Positions 33,262-39,773 of a DNA stretch of 41,360 nt are shown in pieces. How positions within the stretch are numbered: the first letter of the stretch is position 1; every line of letters starts with the position of its first letter. This DNA comes from Anaerolineales bacterium UBA7227 (GTDB taxonomy: Bacteria; Chloroflexota; Anaerolineae; Anaerolineales; Villigracilaceae). The DNA lies in contig DKTP01000082.1 of the NCBI GenBank assembly GCA_002473085.1, positions 1-41,360 on the forward strand, written 5' to 3'. A program made the translations under genes and the position numbers. The notes under the pieces are model-generated. The model saw nothing but the letters and a program-made list of their open reading frames with translations, did no database searches and had not been told where the DNA came from.

Positions 33262-34035
33262 TTATTTCTTCGCCTTCTTTTCCATCATCATCTTCAACAA
33301 CGCGCTCCGGTCAAAGCGCTGCGTATTGACCGACGACGAGGCCGAGACCGCGTCGGAAACGAAGCCCAGCCGCCGCAGAATCATGCGCCGAAACCAGCTC
33401 AGCAGGGGCGGCGCGGGCATCTTCCCCTCGAATGGGAGCGGGACGGTGGTCGCGGCCTCCAGCGCGCGCCGCAGGTCGTCCGCGCTTGAGCCGGGGAATT
33501 GCGTCCGCCCCACGCCGATGGCCCAGTAGACGTGCGCGTCGCTGGCGGCGGTTTTGGCGAGCGGCAGGTAGCGCGACAACTTCTCCGCCGTCTCGGTGAA
33601 CGCCCGCGTCGCCATGTTGTAAACTTCGATGCCTTTCAACGTCCCCTTTGAGCGCGGGCGGTTGAACACGCCCACAATGGACTCCAGCGTCAGGCTGTTC
33701 GGCAGGTTGTTGAACGGGTGCGGCGCGATGGCGATCCCGCCGCGATGCCCGATCCACAACAAAGTGTCGTCGAGCGACATCCCCGCGGGCGGAAGTTCTT
33801 CGATGTACAGCGCCACAATGTGACCGTCGGCGGAGGTGACCTCCGCGCCGGTCACCGCTTCGATCCCGTACTGCGAGGCGAGTTCGCGCGCCTCCAGCGA
33901 GCCGCGGATCTCGTCGTGGTCGGTGATCGCCACCACATCGAGTCCCACGTCGGCGGCCTGCTTCAACACGCCGCGCACGGTGGTCGTCGCGTCGGGGCTG
34001 TACATACTGTGGATGTGAAGGTCTGCGTAGCCCAT
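33262..34035 (-). CDS. PHP-domain metal-dependent phosphoesterase
   Basis: A 257-residue cytoplasmic protein of the PHP superfamily (as in DNA polymerase III alpha, histidinol phosphatase and YciV/RNase AM-type enzymes), which hydrolyses phosphate esters with a trinuclear metal site. Visible ligands are DLHIHS (H7, H9), AITDHDE (D39, H40), GAEVTS (an E), HPFNN and SDAHV (a DxH near residue 170). The middle ITDHDEIRGSLEA is very typical of the YciV-like branch. The substrate is uncertain. It lies four bases after an FAD reductase gene on the same strand and is probably cotranscribed. A basic C-terminus (MMMEKKAKK) is notable. Confidence 0.88.
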   Translation of the reverse strand: MGYADLHIHSMYSPDATTTVRGVLKQAADVGLDVVAITDHDEIRGSLEARELASQYGIEAVTGAEVTSADGHIVALYIEELPPAGMSLDDTLLWIGHRGGIAIAPHPFNNLPNSLTLESIVGVFNRPRSKGTLKGIEVYNMATRAFTETAEKLSRYLPLAKTAASDAHVYWAIGVGRTQFPGSSADDLRRALEAATTVPLPFEGKMPAPPLLSWFRRMILRRLGFVSDAVSASSSVNTQRFDRSALLKMMMEKKAKK

Positions 34036-34039
34036 CTTT

Positions 34040-35221
34040 TTAACGACGACTCTCGTCTCCCTTTTCTTTCGACGCGGGCAGGCGGCGCGCCCAATTCAGC
34101 ACAAAGACCCACGCCGCCGCGACGACGACCGGTTTCAGGACGCGCCAGAGCAGGATCTGGAACCACCTCCACGGGACGGAGTAGACGACCTGCGCGACCG
34201 CCCGGCGGACGACCAGCGTCTGACCGAGTCCGCTGCGCGCCACCCGGCGGCGGTATCCCGCAAACGAAAATTCCCCGCGCTCGAACGCCTCGCCGACCTC
34301 GCGCGCGGCCAGCGCGCCGTATCCCAGCGCCATGCTGATGCCCTCGCCGAACAGCGGGTCGGACCCCGCCGCGTCGCCCGCGAGCAGCACGCGCGGGACC
34401 GACATCCGCGCCCGCCGCCTGTACCAGCGGATGGGATGTCCCTTCAACTCGTAATCGCCCAGGTCGAGCCCGTGACGCGACATCTCTTCGGCGAGAGTCT
34501 CTTTCAAAGGCGGTTTGTTCCGGTCGGTCATGTTCGCGTCGTAAATGCCCCAGCAGCGCGTCGGCTGTCCCTGGACCTGAGTGGGGAAGTCCCAGGTGTA
34601 CCCCGCGATGCCCGCGGGGACGGCGAAGAAATCGAAATACGCGCTGTCGGCTTTGTGACGCGAATTGCTCATTTGCGGTTGGCCGGGCGTGAGCGCTTCC
34701 AACACCCTCGCCGTGCCGACCGCCTCGCGCGGCAGGATGCACCGGCGCGTCACGCCGTTTGAGCCGTCCGCGCCGACGACGATCTGCGCGCGGAACTCTC
34801 CCTGGTCAGTGACCACCGTCACGCCGTCGGCGTCGGGGACGACCTCTTTCACTGTGACCTGCTCCCTGATTTCCATGCCCCGCTCGCGGACTTTTTCCGC
34901 CAGCCACGCGTCGAACTCGTCGCGGCGGATGACGCGCAGGCTGTGGCCGCGAGGGTTGCGCAGGGAGAGTCCCTTCGCCTCGAAGTCGAAGTGGATGCCG
35001 GACGCGTCCGCGTGGGGGACCTCGCCCGCGTCGAGGCCGAGGCGGCGGAGGACGGTCTCCGCGTCGAGGGTCAGTCCGCCGGCGCAGAGTTTGGGACGCG
35101 GGTGCCGCGCCTTTTCGAGGAGCAGGACGCGGGCCGCGAGATGCGGGAAGTCCCGCGCGAGGTGGAGAGCGGTCGAGAGCCCGGCCGGGCCCGCGCCGAC
35201 GATCAGGATGTCTTTGTCCAT
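34040..35221 (-). CDS. FAD-dependent reductase of the geranylgeranyl reductase family
   Basis: A 393-residue flavoprotein. The N-terminal Rossmann fold has GAGPAGLS (9-16), then an RRDEFDAWL segment, VGADGSNGVTRR and the second FAD motif GDAAGSDPLFGEGISMALGYG. This set is typical of the geranylgeranyl/digeranylgeranyl reductase family, which saturates isoprenoid chains or related lipids. The C-terminal part (about 345-385) is hydrophobic (FQILLWRVLKPVVVAAAWVFVLNWARR) and should bind the membrane. The substrate is unknown; quinone side chains, carotenoids or isoprenoid lipids are candidates. It is the first gene of a two-gene minus-strand unit with the PHP protein. The start is the first ATG, with no obvious Shine-Dalgarno sequence. 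Confidence 0.85.
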   Translation of the reverse strand: MDKDILIVGAGPAGLSTALHLARDFPHLAARVLLLEKARHPRPKLCAGGLTLDAETVLRRLGLDAGEVPHADASGIHFDFEAKGLSLRNPRGHSLRVIRRDEFDAWLAEKVRERGMEIREQVTVKEVVPDADGVTVVTDQGEFRAQIVVGADGSNGVTRRCILPREAVGTARVLEALTPGQPQMSNSRHKADSAYFDFFAVPAGIAGYTWDFPTQVQGQPTRCWGIYDANMTDRNKPPLKETLAEEMSRHGLDLGDYELKGHPIRWYRRRARMSVPRVLLAGDAAGSDPLFGEGISMALGYGALAAREVGEAFERGEFSFAGYRRRVARSGLGQTLVVRRAVAQVVYSVPWRWFQILLWRVLKPVVVAAAWVFVLNWARRLPASKEKGDESRR

Positions 35222-35353
35222 TTGCCTATTTTGCCATAGAATTGGCGCTTTATCGCGAAACGCGCAAACCCGACAAAGAAAAACCCGCGCGCTCCGTGAA
35301 ATCCGCGTCCAAAATTGGCAACGCGGCTGTCGTTTTCCCGCCGTGTGCGTTTT

Positions 35354-36637
35354 TCAGTCCGTCGGCGCGGGGATGGGGACCGCCTCCGCCTCGGCTTTCG
35401 GTTTGCGCCTCCAGAAGAACGCCCAGTACATGATCACCGAAATCGTGTAAAGGATGATCGTGCCGATGAACGGCGGGCCGAACCCATAGCGCACTTGCAG
35501 CCAGCCGCTGACGGTGGGACTGAACGCCCAGCCGAAATTCCACGACATGCTGGTGAGACTGGCGACCGTGGCGCGGGAGGACGGTTCCACGCGCTCCATT
35601 ACGAAGGTCTGGTAGACGGGACTGCTCATGTTCATCAGCGCGAGGCGGACGTAGTAGGTGGCCGCGCCGACCCAGAAGATGGGCGAGAAGCCGAGCAGGA
35701 TGAGGAAGGGGATGGAGAGTCCCTGCGTGACGACGACGAGTTGGATCTTGCCGAAGCGTTCGGCCAGGGGCGGCGCGGCCAGCAGCCCGATGCCCATGGC
35801 GAGCGATCCCCAGGCGAACAGCGTCCCGATGACGGGATCGGGCTGGTGATGCACTTCGCGGAAGAAGACATTCATAAAGGGCATGACAAGTCCCGCGCCG
35901 AGGGAGGTGAGCAGCATGGGCAGAATTAACTTGGTGAGCAGGAGCGGATGCTTTGCCGCGTATTGGAACGGGGCGAAGATGGCGCGCTGTCCGCGCTCGA
36001 GGCGGGGGGAGGCGAGGAAGAGCAGCGGGATGACCGCGACCGCCGCGCCGATCCCGACGACGAATACGGAACTCCCGTAGGCGGCGCTGCTGGTGGCTGG
36101 GGCGTTTTGGACGCCGCCCATCCAGGTGGGGAGGTAGCCGCCGATCCAGTTGCCGACGGAGGCCATCGTCATTTGGAGTCCCTGCCCGAAACTGAAGAGG
36201 TAGGTGCGTTCCTTTTCCTCGCTGTTTTCCATGAGGAAGGGCGACATGGTGACGCCCGCCAGACTCTGCGCCACGCCGGAGACCATGTTCATGGCATAGA
36301 AGATGAAAGCCGTCGGCCAGAGCGCCATCGCCAGGATGGACAGGCTCAGCAGCGCGCCGGAGACCAGGAGCGAGTTTTTGCGCCCGAGGAGGTCTGCCAG
36401 GTAGCCCATGGGCAGGGCGACGACGAGGGCGGTCAAACTGCTGGCGGTGGTGAGGTTGCCGATCAGGGCTTCGTCGTGGCCGAGACTGAGGACGAAGAAG
36501 TTGAACAGCAGGCGGAATATCCCCATCACCACGCCGGTGATGATGACGTTCCAGAGATAGAGTTGCGCGTTGGGTTTGAACTCGCGGACGCGCGCGGCGT
36601 ATTCCCGGAGGACGAGGAAGGGTTGGAAGGTGTTCAT
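35354..36637 (-). CDS. MFS transporter, probable exporter
   Basis: A 427-residue protein with about 12 hydrophobic helices of the major facilitator superfamily. The loop between helices 2 and 3 has GYLADLLGRKNSLLVSG, the MFS motif A (GxLaDrxGrk). A central hydrophilic stretch (LASPRLERGQRAIFAPFQYAAKHP would lie around 210-235) separates the halves. The substrate is not recognisable. It follows an ArsR-like regulator by 23 bases in the operon that starts at the tandem operator (38069-38100), which suggests ligand-inducible efflux. A weak inverted repeat (35303-35326) downstream is the only terminator candidate. Confidence 0.85.
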   Translation of the reverse strand: MNTFQPFLVLREYAARVREFKPNAQLYLWNVIITGVVMGIFRLLFNFFVLSLGHDEALIGNLTTASSLTALVVALPMGYLADLLGRKNSLLVSGALLSLSILAMALWPTAFIFYAMNMVSGVAQSLAGVTMSPFLMENSEEKERTYLFSFGQGLQMTMASVGNWIGGYLPTWMGGVQNAPATSSAAYGSSVFVVGIGAAVAVIPLLFLASPRLERGQRAIFAPFQYAAKHPLLLTKLILPMLLTSLGAGLVMPFMNVFFREVHHQPDPVIGTLFAWGSLAMGIGLLAAPPLAERFGKIQLVVVTQGLSIPFLILLGFSPIFWVGAATYYVRLALMNMSSPVYQTFVMERVEPSSRATVASLTSMSWNFGWAFSPTVSGWLQVRYGFGPPFIGTIILYTISVIMYWAFFWRRKPKAEAEAVPIPAPTD

Positions 36638-36660
36638 CGGCTGGTTTTACGCCGCCTCTT

Positions 36661-37755
36661 TTATTGCGGTCCGTTCAGGAAGGAAGTCAGGCTGTCGAAC
36701 GCGGCGTCGAGCGCGGGCTTGCGGATGGCATACCGTTTTTCGCCGCGCGCCATGGAGAGCTCCACGAGGCTGGCGAGGCGCAGTTCGTTCAGGTGATGGA
36801 TGACGGTGGGCGCGCGCAGTTGGAGCCGCCGCGCCAGTTCGGAGGGAGTCAGGCTTTCGCGCGAAAGATAGAAGAGGATCTTCAGGCGGGTGGGGTCGGC
36901 CAGCGCCTTGAGCGAGCGCACCAGGCCGTCGGGCAGGGTTTCGCCGGGGACCACAGACATGTCCGCTGGCCGCGCGCCGAAGACCAGCATTTGGGTGTCG
37001 CGGTCGAGACGTTCGAAGATGATCAGCGGCGTGGTCCAGAAGGCGGGGACGAGGATGAGCCTGGAGGCGTCAAGTTCGTCGCCGAGCTGGACGCCCTGGG
37101 AGAGTTCCTTGAAGAGTTCGTCCAGCGTCAGGGAGGCGGAAAGTTCCCGGGCGCGGGCCAGGGCCGAAGTCAGGACGGGGGCGACGCGCTTTTCTTCCTC
37201 CTCGAAGAAGGACTGGTAATAGGATTGCAGGGCGGAGAGGAATCCCTCGCCCAGTTCGTCGGGACGGCTCCACCAGTGGAGGGCGCGCTCGACGGCTTCC
37301 GGTTTGAGCGAACTCTTTCCTTTTTTGTAGATTTTCAGGAAGAAGTCGGCGTCTTCGGGTTTCCAGGCTCGCTCGGTGACGATCCGCAGCAGGGTCTCGT
37401 TGAAGAGTTTGCGCTGCGCGTTTTCTTCGGGAGTCCCGGCTTCGCAGCAGGGTTCGTCCAACTGGTGCAGTTTGGCGACGCGTTGAGCGGGAGGAATCTG
37501 CTTCAACGCCCAAAGCGCGCTGATGGCGTCTTTGGGCGCGGGCAGGCTGTGGATCCAGCCGATCGGGATGCCGGTGAGGGCATAGACTTCCTCCAGCAGT
37601 TTGCGTTCGGCGGCGGGGATGCGCGAGCGCACGCCGGCCGCCCAGGAGGCGCGCACGCCGAAAAGTTCAGGCTCGAGCAAAACGTGGAGGCTGATGAAGA
37701 GCTCGTAGGCGGTTCCGTATTCCCATTCGATGACGGGGGCGTGGAGATCGGTCAT
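36661..37755 (-). CDS. ArsR-type winged-helix regulator with long N-terminal domain
   Basis: A 364-residue regulator. The DNA-binding domain is C-terminal: residues 285-345 (LADPTRLKILFYLSRESLTP, then SELARRLQLRAPTVIHHLNELR) match ArsR/SmtB winged helices. The first 280 residues are a helical, acidic domain of the kind seen in DUF5937-like ArsR relatives; I see no Cys metal site of classic ArsR type (only two cysteines, in EPCCEAG). It stands between a small Cys-containing protein and an MFS exporter in one operon, whose promoter carries two palindromes, so autorepression is likely. AGGAAA precedes the ATG. The inducer is unknown. Confidence 0.85.
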   Translation of the reverse strand: MTDLHAPVIEWEYGTAYELFISLHVLLEPELFGVRASWAAGVRSRIPAAERKLLEEVYALTGIPIGWIHSLPAPKDAISALWALKQIPPAQRVAKLHQLDEPCCEAGTPEENAQRKLFNETLLRIVTERAWKPEDADFFLKIYKKGKSSLKPEAVERALHWWSRPDELGEGFLSALQSYYQSFFEEEEKRVAPVLTSALARARELSASLTLDELFKELSQGVQLGDELDASRLILVPAFWTTPLIIFERLDRDTQMLVFGARPADMSVVPGETLPDGLVRSLKALADPTRLKILFYLSRESLTPSELARRLQLRAPTVIHHLNELRLASLVELSMARGEKRYAIRKPALDAAFDSLTSFLNGPQ

Positions 37756-37770
37756 TTTGTTTTCCTGCGG

Positions 37771-38022
37771 CTAGCGCGCCGCCTCGGTGAGGTTTTTGCC
37801 GATGGCGATCAGCAGTTCGCCGGTGTGACGGCTGATGTGAGCGTTGAAAGCCGGCAGGCGGACGAACATGTAGCCGAGCGTGGTCAGCAATTGACCAGCC
37901 TGCCGGGCGAGGAGGCCGCTTTCGAAGACGGGAGCCATTTCAGCAACGCAGTCTCCGCCGGAATCCGCGCAGGCGTGCGTTTTCTGACTTTGAAGCGGGG
38001 TGGGGGAAATGACGCTTGACAT
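37771..38022 (-). CDS. Small Cys-containing protein of unknown function, first gene of ArsR/MFS operon
   Basis: An 83-residue protein with no family I recognise. A hydrophilic N-terminus with two cysteines in CADSGGDC (about 18-25) is followed by a helical part with LLARQAGQLLTTLGYMFVRLPAFNAHISRHTGELLIAIGKNL in its C-terminal half. No signal peptide or membrane helix is evident. The ATG at 38022 is chosen because AAAGGAG lies at ideal distance and the promoter and operator end just upstream; the frame is open further up but crosses the operator. It is the first gene transcribed from the TTGACA/TATCAT promoter, so it may be the most strongly induced. The Cys pair could bind metal or act in redox (inference). 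Confidence 0.7.
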   Translation of the reverse strand: MSSVISPTPLQSQKTHACADSGGDCVAEMAPVFESGLLARQAGQLLTTLGYMFVRLPAFNAHISRHTGELLIAIGKNLTEAAR

Positions 38023-38068
38023 TTTGGCTCCTTTCTTGATAATCGTTGAAGTTAGGTATATGGCTACA

Positions 38069-38117
38069 TTAGATGGCCGTCTAATTAGATGATAGTCTAA
38101 TAGTCGCTTTTTGTCAA
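38069..38117 (-). promoter_or_regulatory. Promoter with two adjoining operator palindromes (ArsR/MFS operon)
   Basis: Read on the minus strand, a perfect TTGACA (38112-38117) and TATCAT (38089-38094) have exactly 17-bp spacing. Two 16-bp palindromes TTAGA-N6-TCTAA lie directly end to end at 38069-38084 and 38085-38100. The upstream one covers the -10 box and the other the start region. ArsR-type repressors usually bind such short A/T-rich inverted repeats over the promoter, and the operon encodes one. Binding would block RNA polymerase. Confidence 0.85.
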
Positions 38118-38170
38118 GAGGAGATGGGTTTTCCCAAAGTCGGGAGTTTTTAACGCTGACGCCGGAATTT

Positions 38171-38240
38171 ACCGCGAAGCGCGCTAAGAGCGCGAAGCCG
38201 AAATGGGTTTCTTTGCGGCCTTCGCGGACTTGGCGGTTCA
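38171..38240. repeat. Hairpin-forming period-9 intergenic repeat, copy 2
   Basis: The left arm is three nonamers (ACCGCGAAG, CGCGCTAAG, AGCGCGAAG); the right arm is TTTGCGGCC, TTCGCGGAC, TTGGCGGTT, their approximate complement. It shares ends and design with 2299-2351. It fills the space between the divergent small-protein and Crp/Fnr promoters and could insulate them. Confidence 0.6.
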
Positions 38241-38269
38241 CTTAGCGCCGCTGTCCCTGCGCCAGGATG

Positions 38270-38275
38270 TATAAT
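38270..38275 (+). promoter_or_regulatory. -10 box of the Crp/Fnr gene
   Basis: A perfect TATAAT lies at 38270-38275. An ATG at 38274 overlaps it and so cannot be transcribed as a start; this supports translation from 38295. No -35 box is seen at 16-18 bp, so the promoter may need an activator. Confidence 0.55.
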
Positions 38276-38294
38276 GACGGGGAAAGGATGCCTC

Positions 38295-39050
38295 ATGCCC
38301 CGTTCCAAATCTCCCGTGCGGCTCGAATGGGTGGACCCCGCGTTTTGTTCGCTGGACTATCGCTTGAAGATCGTCGGGCGGCTGCCGTTCTTCAAATCCC
38401 TGTCTCCCGAAGCGATTACGAAGATCAACGCGCGCTTTCACGACCGCGAAGTCCGCGCTGGGGAACGGATCTACTTTGAAGGGGACGAGGCCGATCGTCT
38501 GTACCTGGTGGCGATGGGCAAAGTCAAATTGACGCTCAGCGCCGCGGCGGGACGGGAGGCGCTGCTGGATATTTTGCACGGCGGCGAACACTTCGGTTCG
38601 CTGACCGCCCTCGGCGGGAGCGCGCACACGGAGACCGCCGTCGCCCAGACCGATTGCTGCATCCTGCAAATCTCCTCGGCGGATTTCGAAGCGATCCTCG
38701 CCGAATATCCCGAGGTGGCGCGGCGCGCGCTGGAGGTCGTCAGCCGGCGTCTGGCGGAGTCGCGGGAGGTCATCCGGCAGTTGAGTTCGTACACCGCCGA
38801 GCAGCGGATCGCGGCGGCGCTGCTGCGGTTGGCGGGGAAACTGGGCGAGGAGCGCGGGGAGAACGTCCTGATCCAGCTGCCGTTTTCGCGGCAGGACCTG
38901 GCCGCGATGACCGGGACCACCACCGAGACGGTCAGCCGCGTGATGAGCCGCTTCGCGGAGGAGAAATGGATCAAGTCGGGGCGCAAATGGGTGACCGTCA
39001 CGGACGCGAAGCGTTTGAAACTCCTGACGGAAAAGGGCGCGGTTAATTGA
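38295..39050 (+). CDS. Crp/Fnr-family transcription regulator
   Basis: A 251-residue regulator. Residues about 30-145 form a cyclic-nucleotide-binding-type beta barrel (RLPFFKSLSPEAITKINARF then GERIYFEGDEADRLYLVAMG). A long dimer helix follows, then a winged helix with FSRQDLAAMTGTTTETVSRVMSRF, the classic Crp/Fnr recognition motif with E-x-x-S-R. The N-terminal cysteine cluster of FNR is missing, and the few cysteines (one near residue 20, a DCC near 120) do not form an iron-sulfur motif, so a DNR/NnrR-like heme or NO sensor or an effector-free type is more likely. The ATG at 38295 has AAAGGA at good spacing. A matching box stands before the next gene. Confidence 0.88.
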   Translation: MPRSKSPVRLEWVDPAFCSLDYRLKIVGRLPFFKSLSPEAITKINARFHDREVRAGERIYFEGDEADRLYLVAMGKVKLTLSAAAGREALLDILHGGEHFGSLTALGGSAHTETAVAQTDCCILQISSADFEAILAEYPEVARRALEVVSRRLAESREVIRQLSSYTAEQRIAAALLRLAGKLGEERGENVLIQLPFSRQDLAAMTGTTTETVSRVMSRFAEEKWIKSGRKWVTVTDAKRLKLLTEKGAVN

Positions 39051-39088
39051 CCGGCGTCATGCAAGTTTTTGGAGAGGGGGCGTATAGT
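39047..39088 (+). promoter_or_regulatory. FNR/DNR-type box at about -41.5 and promoter of the hemerythrin gene
   Basis: TTGAC-N4-GTCAT at 39047-39060 matches the Crp/Fnr-family dyad TTGAC-N4-GTCAA at nine of ten half-site positions. TATAGT at 39083-39088 is the -10 box; the expected start near 39095 puts the centre of the dyad (39053.5) at about -41.5, the standard place for class II activation. There is no good -35 box, as expected for an activated promoter. The dyad overlaps the stop codon of the Crp/Fnr gene. Confidence 0.65.
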
Positions 39089-39125
39089 ACGGACGTAAGT
39101 CATTACATTCAAAAGGAGATTGAAC

Positions 39126-39635
39126 ATGAGCCTCCCGACTCAACCGTTACGCGATGAACACGCCGGGTTGTTCCCGTCCGTTGACCGCATCAAGCAGACC
39201 GCCGAATTGATCGGTAAAGCCTCGTCAGAGGAGATTTGCAAAGGCCTGGAGGATGTCTACGATTTCCTCGCCCATCACCTCAAGATCCACGCGGGGGCGG
39301 AGGAAGCCGCGCTTTATCCTGTGGTGCAGAAGCTGCTCGGCAGTCCCGACGCCACGAAGACGATGAGCCGCGACCACATGGAGATCGGCCGCTACATTGA
39401 CGAACTGGCCGCGCTGAAGCAATGTCCGAGCGACGGGAAGTTCTCCCCCGAGCACTCGGAATCCCTGCGGCGCGTGCTGTACGGTGTGTACGCGCTCGTC
39501 AAGATCCACTTCGAAAAGGAGGAGGAGGTCTATCTGCCCATCCTCGACCAGCGCATGACCGCCGAGGAAGTGCGGGAGATGTACACGAAGATGGAAGCCG
39601 CCGCGCACGAGGCGATGCAGGCTTTGGCGGGATAA
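39126..39635 (+). CDS. Hemerythrin HHE-domain protein
   Basis: A 169-residue four-helix-bundle protein of the hemerythrin/HHE family, which binds a di-iron centre and reacts with oxygen or nitric oxide. Candidate iron ligands are LRDEHAGLF (H near 11), FLAHHLKIHAGAEEAALYP (His and Glu), SRDHMEIGRYIDEL and VKIHFEKEEEVYLP. The pattern H...HxxxE...HxxxxD/E is typical. AAAGGAGA lies seven bases before the ATG; a TTG six bases earlier is less likely. Its promoter carries an FNR-type box, and the Crp/Fnr gene lies 75 bases upstream, so a role in NO or redox stress is plausible. A strong terminator follows. Confidence 0.88.
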   Translation: MSLPTQPLRDEHAGLFPSVDRIKQTAELIGKASSEEICKGLEDVYDFLAHHLKIHAGAEEAALYPVVQKLLGSPDATKTMSRDHMEIGRYIDELAALKQCPSDGKFSPEHSESLRRVLYGVYALVKIHFEKEEEVYLPILDQRMTAEEVREMYTKMEAAAHEAMQALAG

Positions 39636-39654
39636 GCGGAACGAACGGCTGTTC

Positions 39655-39702
39655 ATACCGTCCCGAAGGTTCTTCGAGAGCCTTCGGGACGGTATAATTT
39701 TT
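39655..39702 (+). terminator. Intrinsic terminator after the hemerythrin gene
   Basis: ATACCGTCCCGAAGG (39655-39669) pairs perfectly over 15 bp with CCTTCGGGACGGTAT (39681-39695) around an 11-base loop, followed by AATTTTTA. It isolates the hemerythrin transcript from metE. Confidence 0.92.
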
Positions 39703-39709
39703 ATCACAA

Positions 39710-39733
39710 ATATCATAAAAATTATGATATAAT
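39710..39733 (+). promoter_or_regulatory. 21-bp palindromic operator over the metE -10 box
   Basis: ATATCATAA-AAA-TTATGATAT at 39710-39730 is a perfect dyad with 9-bp arms. A perfect TATAAT (39728-39733) starts within its right arm. The predicted start near 39740 leaves a leader of only about 34 bases, too short for a SAM or cobalamin riboswitch, so metE is probably controlled by a repressor. The shape resembles ArsR/SahR-type sites for methionine genes, but the regulator is not in the window. Confidence 0.75.
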
Positions 39734-39773
39734 CGCTCCATTCAACCATCAACAGAATTGGAGCATAACAAGC

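Noticed and set aside
35303..35326. Terminator of the MFS operon
   Set aside because: The inverted repeat has a six-pair outer stem, a bulge and no T-run on the minus strand; too weak to list as a terminator.
38023..38241. N-terminal extension of the small Cys protein up to 38241
   Set aside because: The extension would run through the promoter and both operator palindromes; the ATG at 38022 has a strong ribosome binding site.
38274..38294. ATG at 38274 as start of the Crp/Fnr gene
   Set aside because: It overlaps the TATAAT -10 box, so it would be upstream of the transcript. ATG 38295 has a good ribosome binding site.
39736..39773. SAM or cobalamin riboswitch in front of metE
   Set aside because: The leader after the -10 box is only about 34 bases and has no room for a riboswitch; a palindromic operator explains control better.
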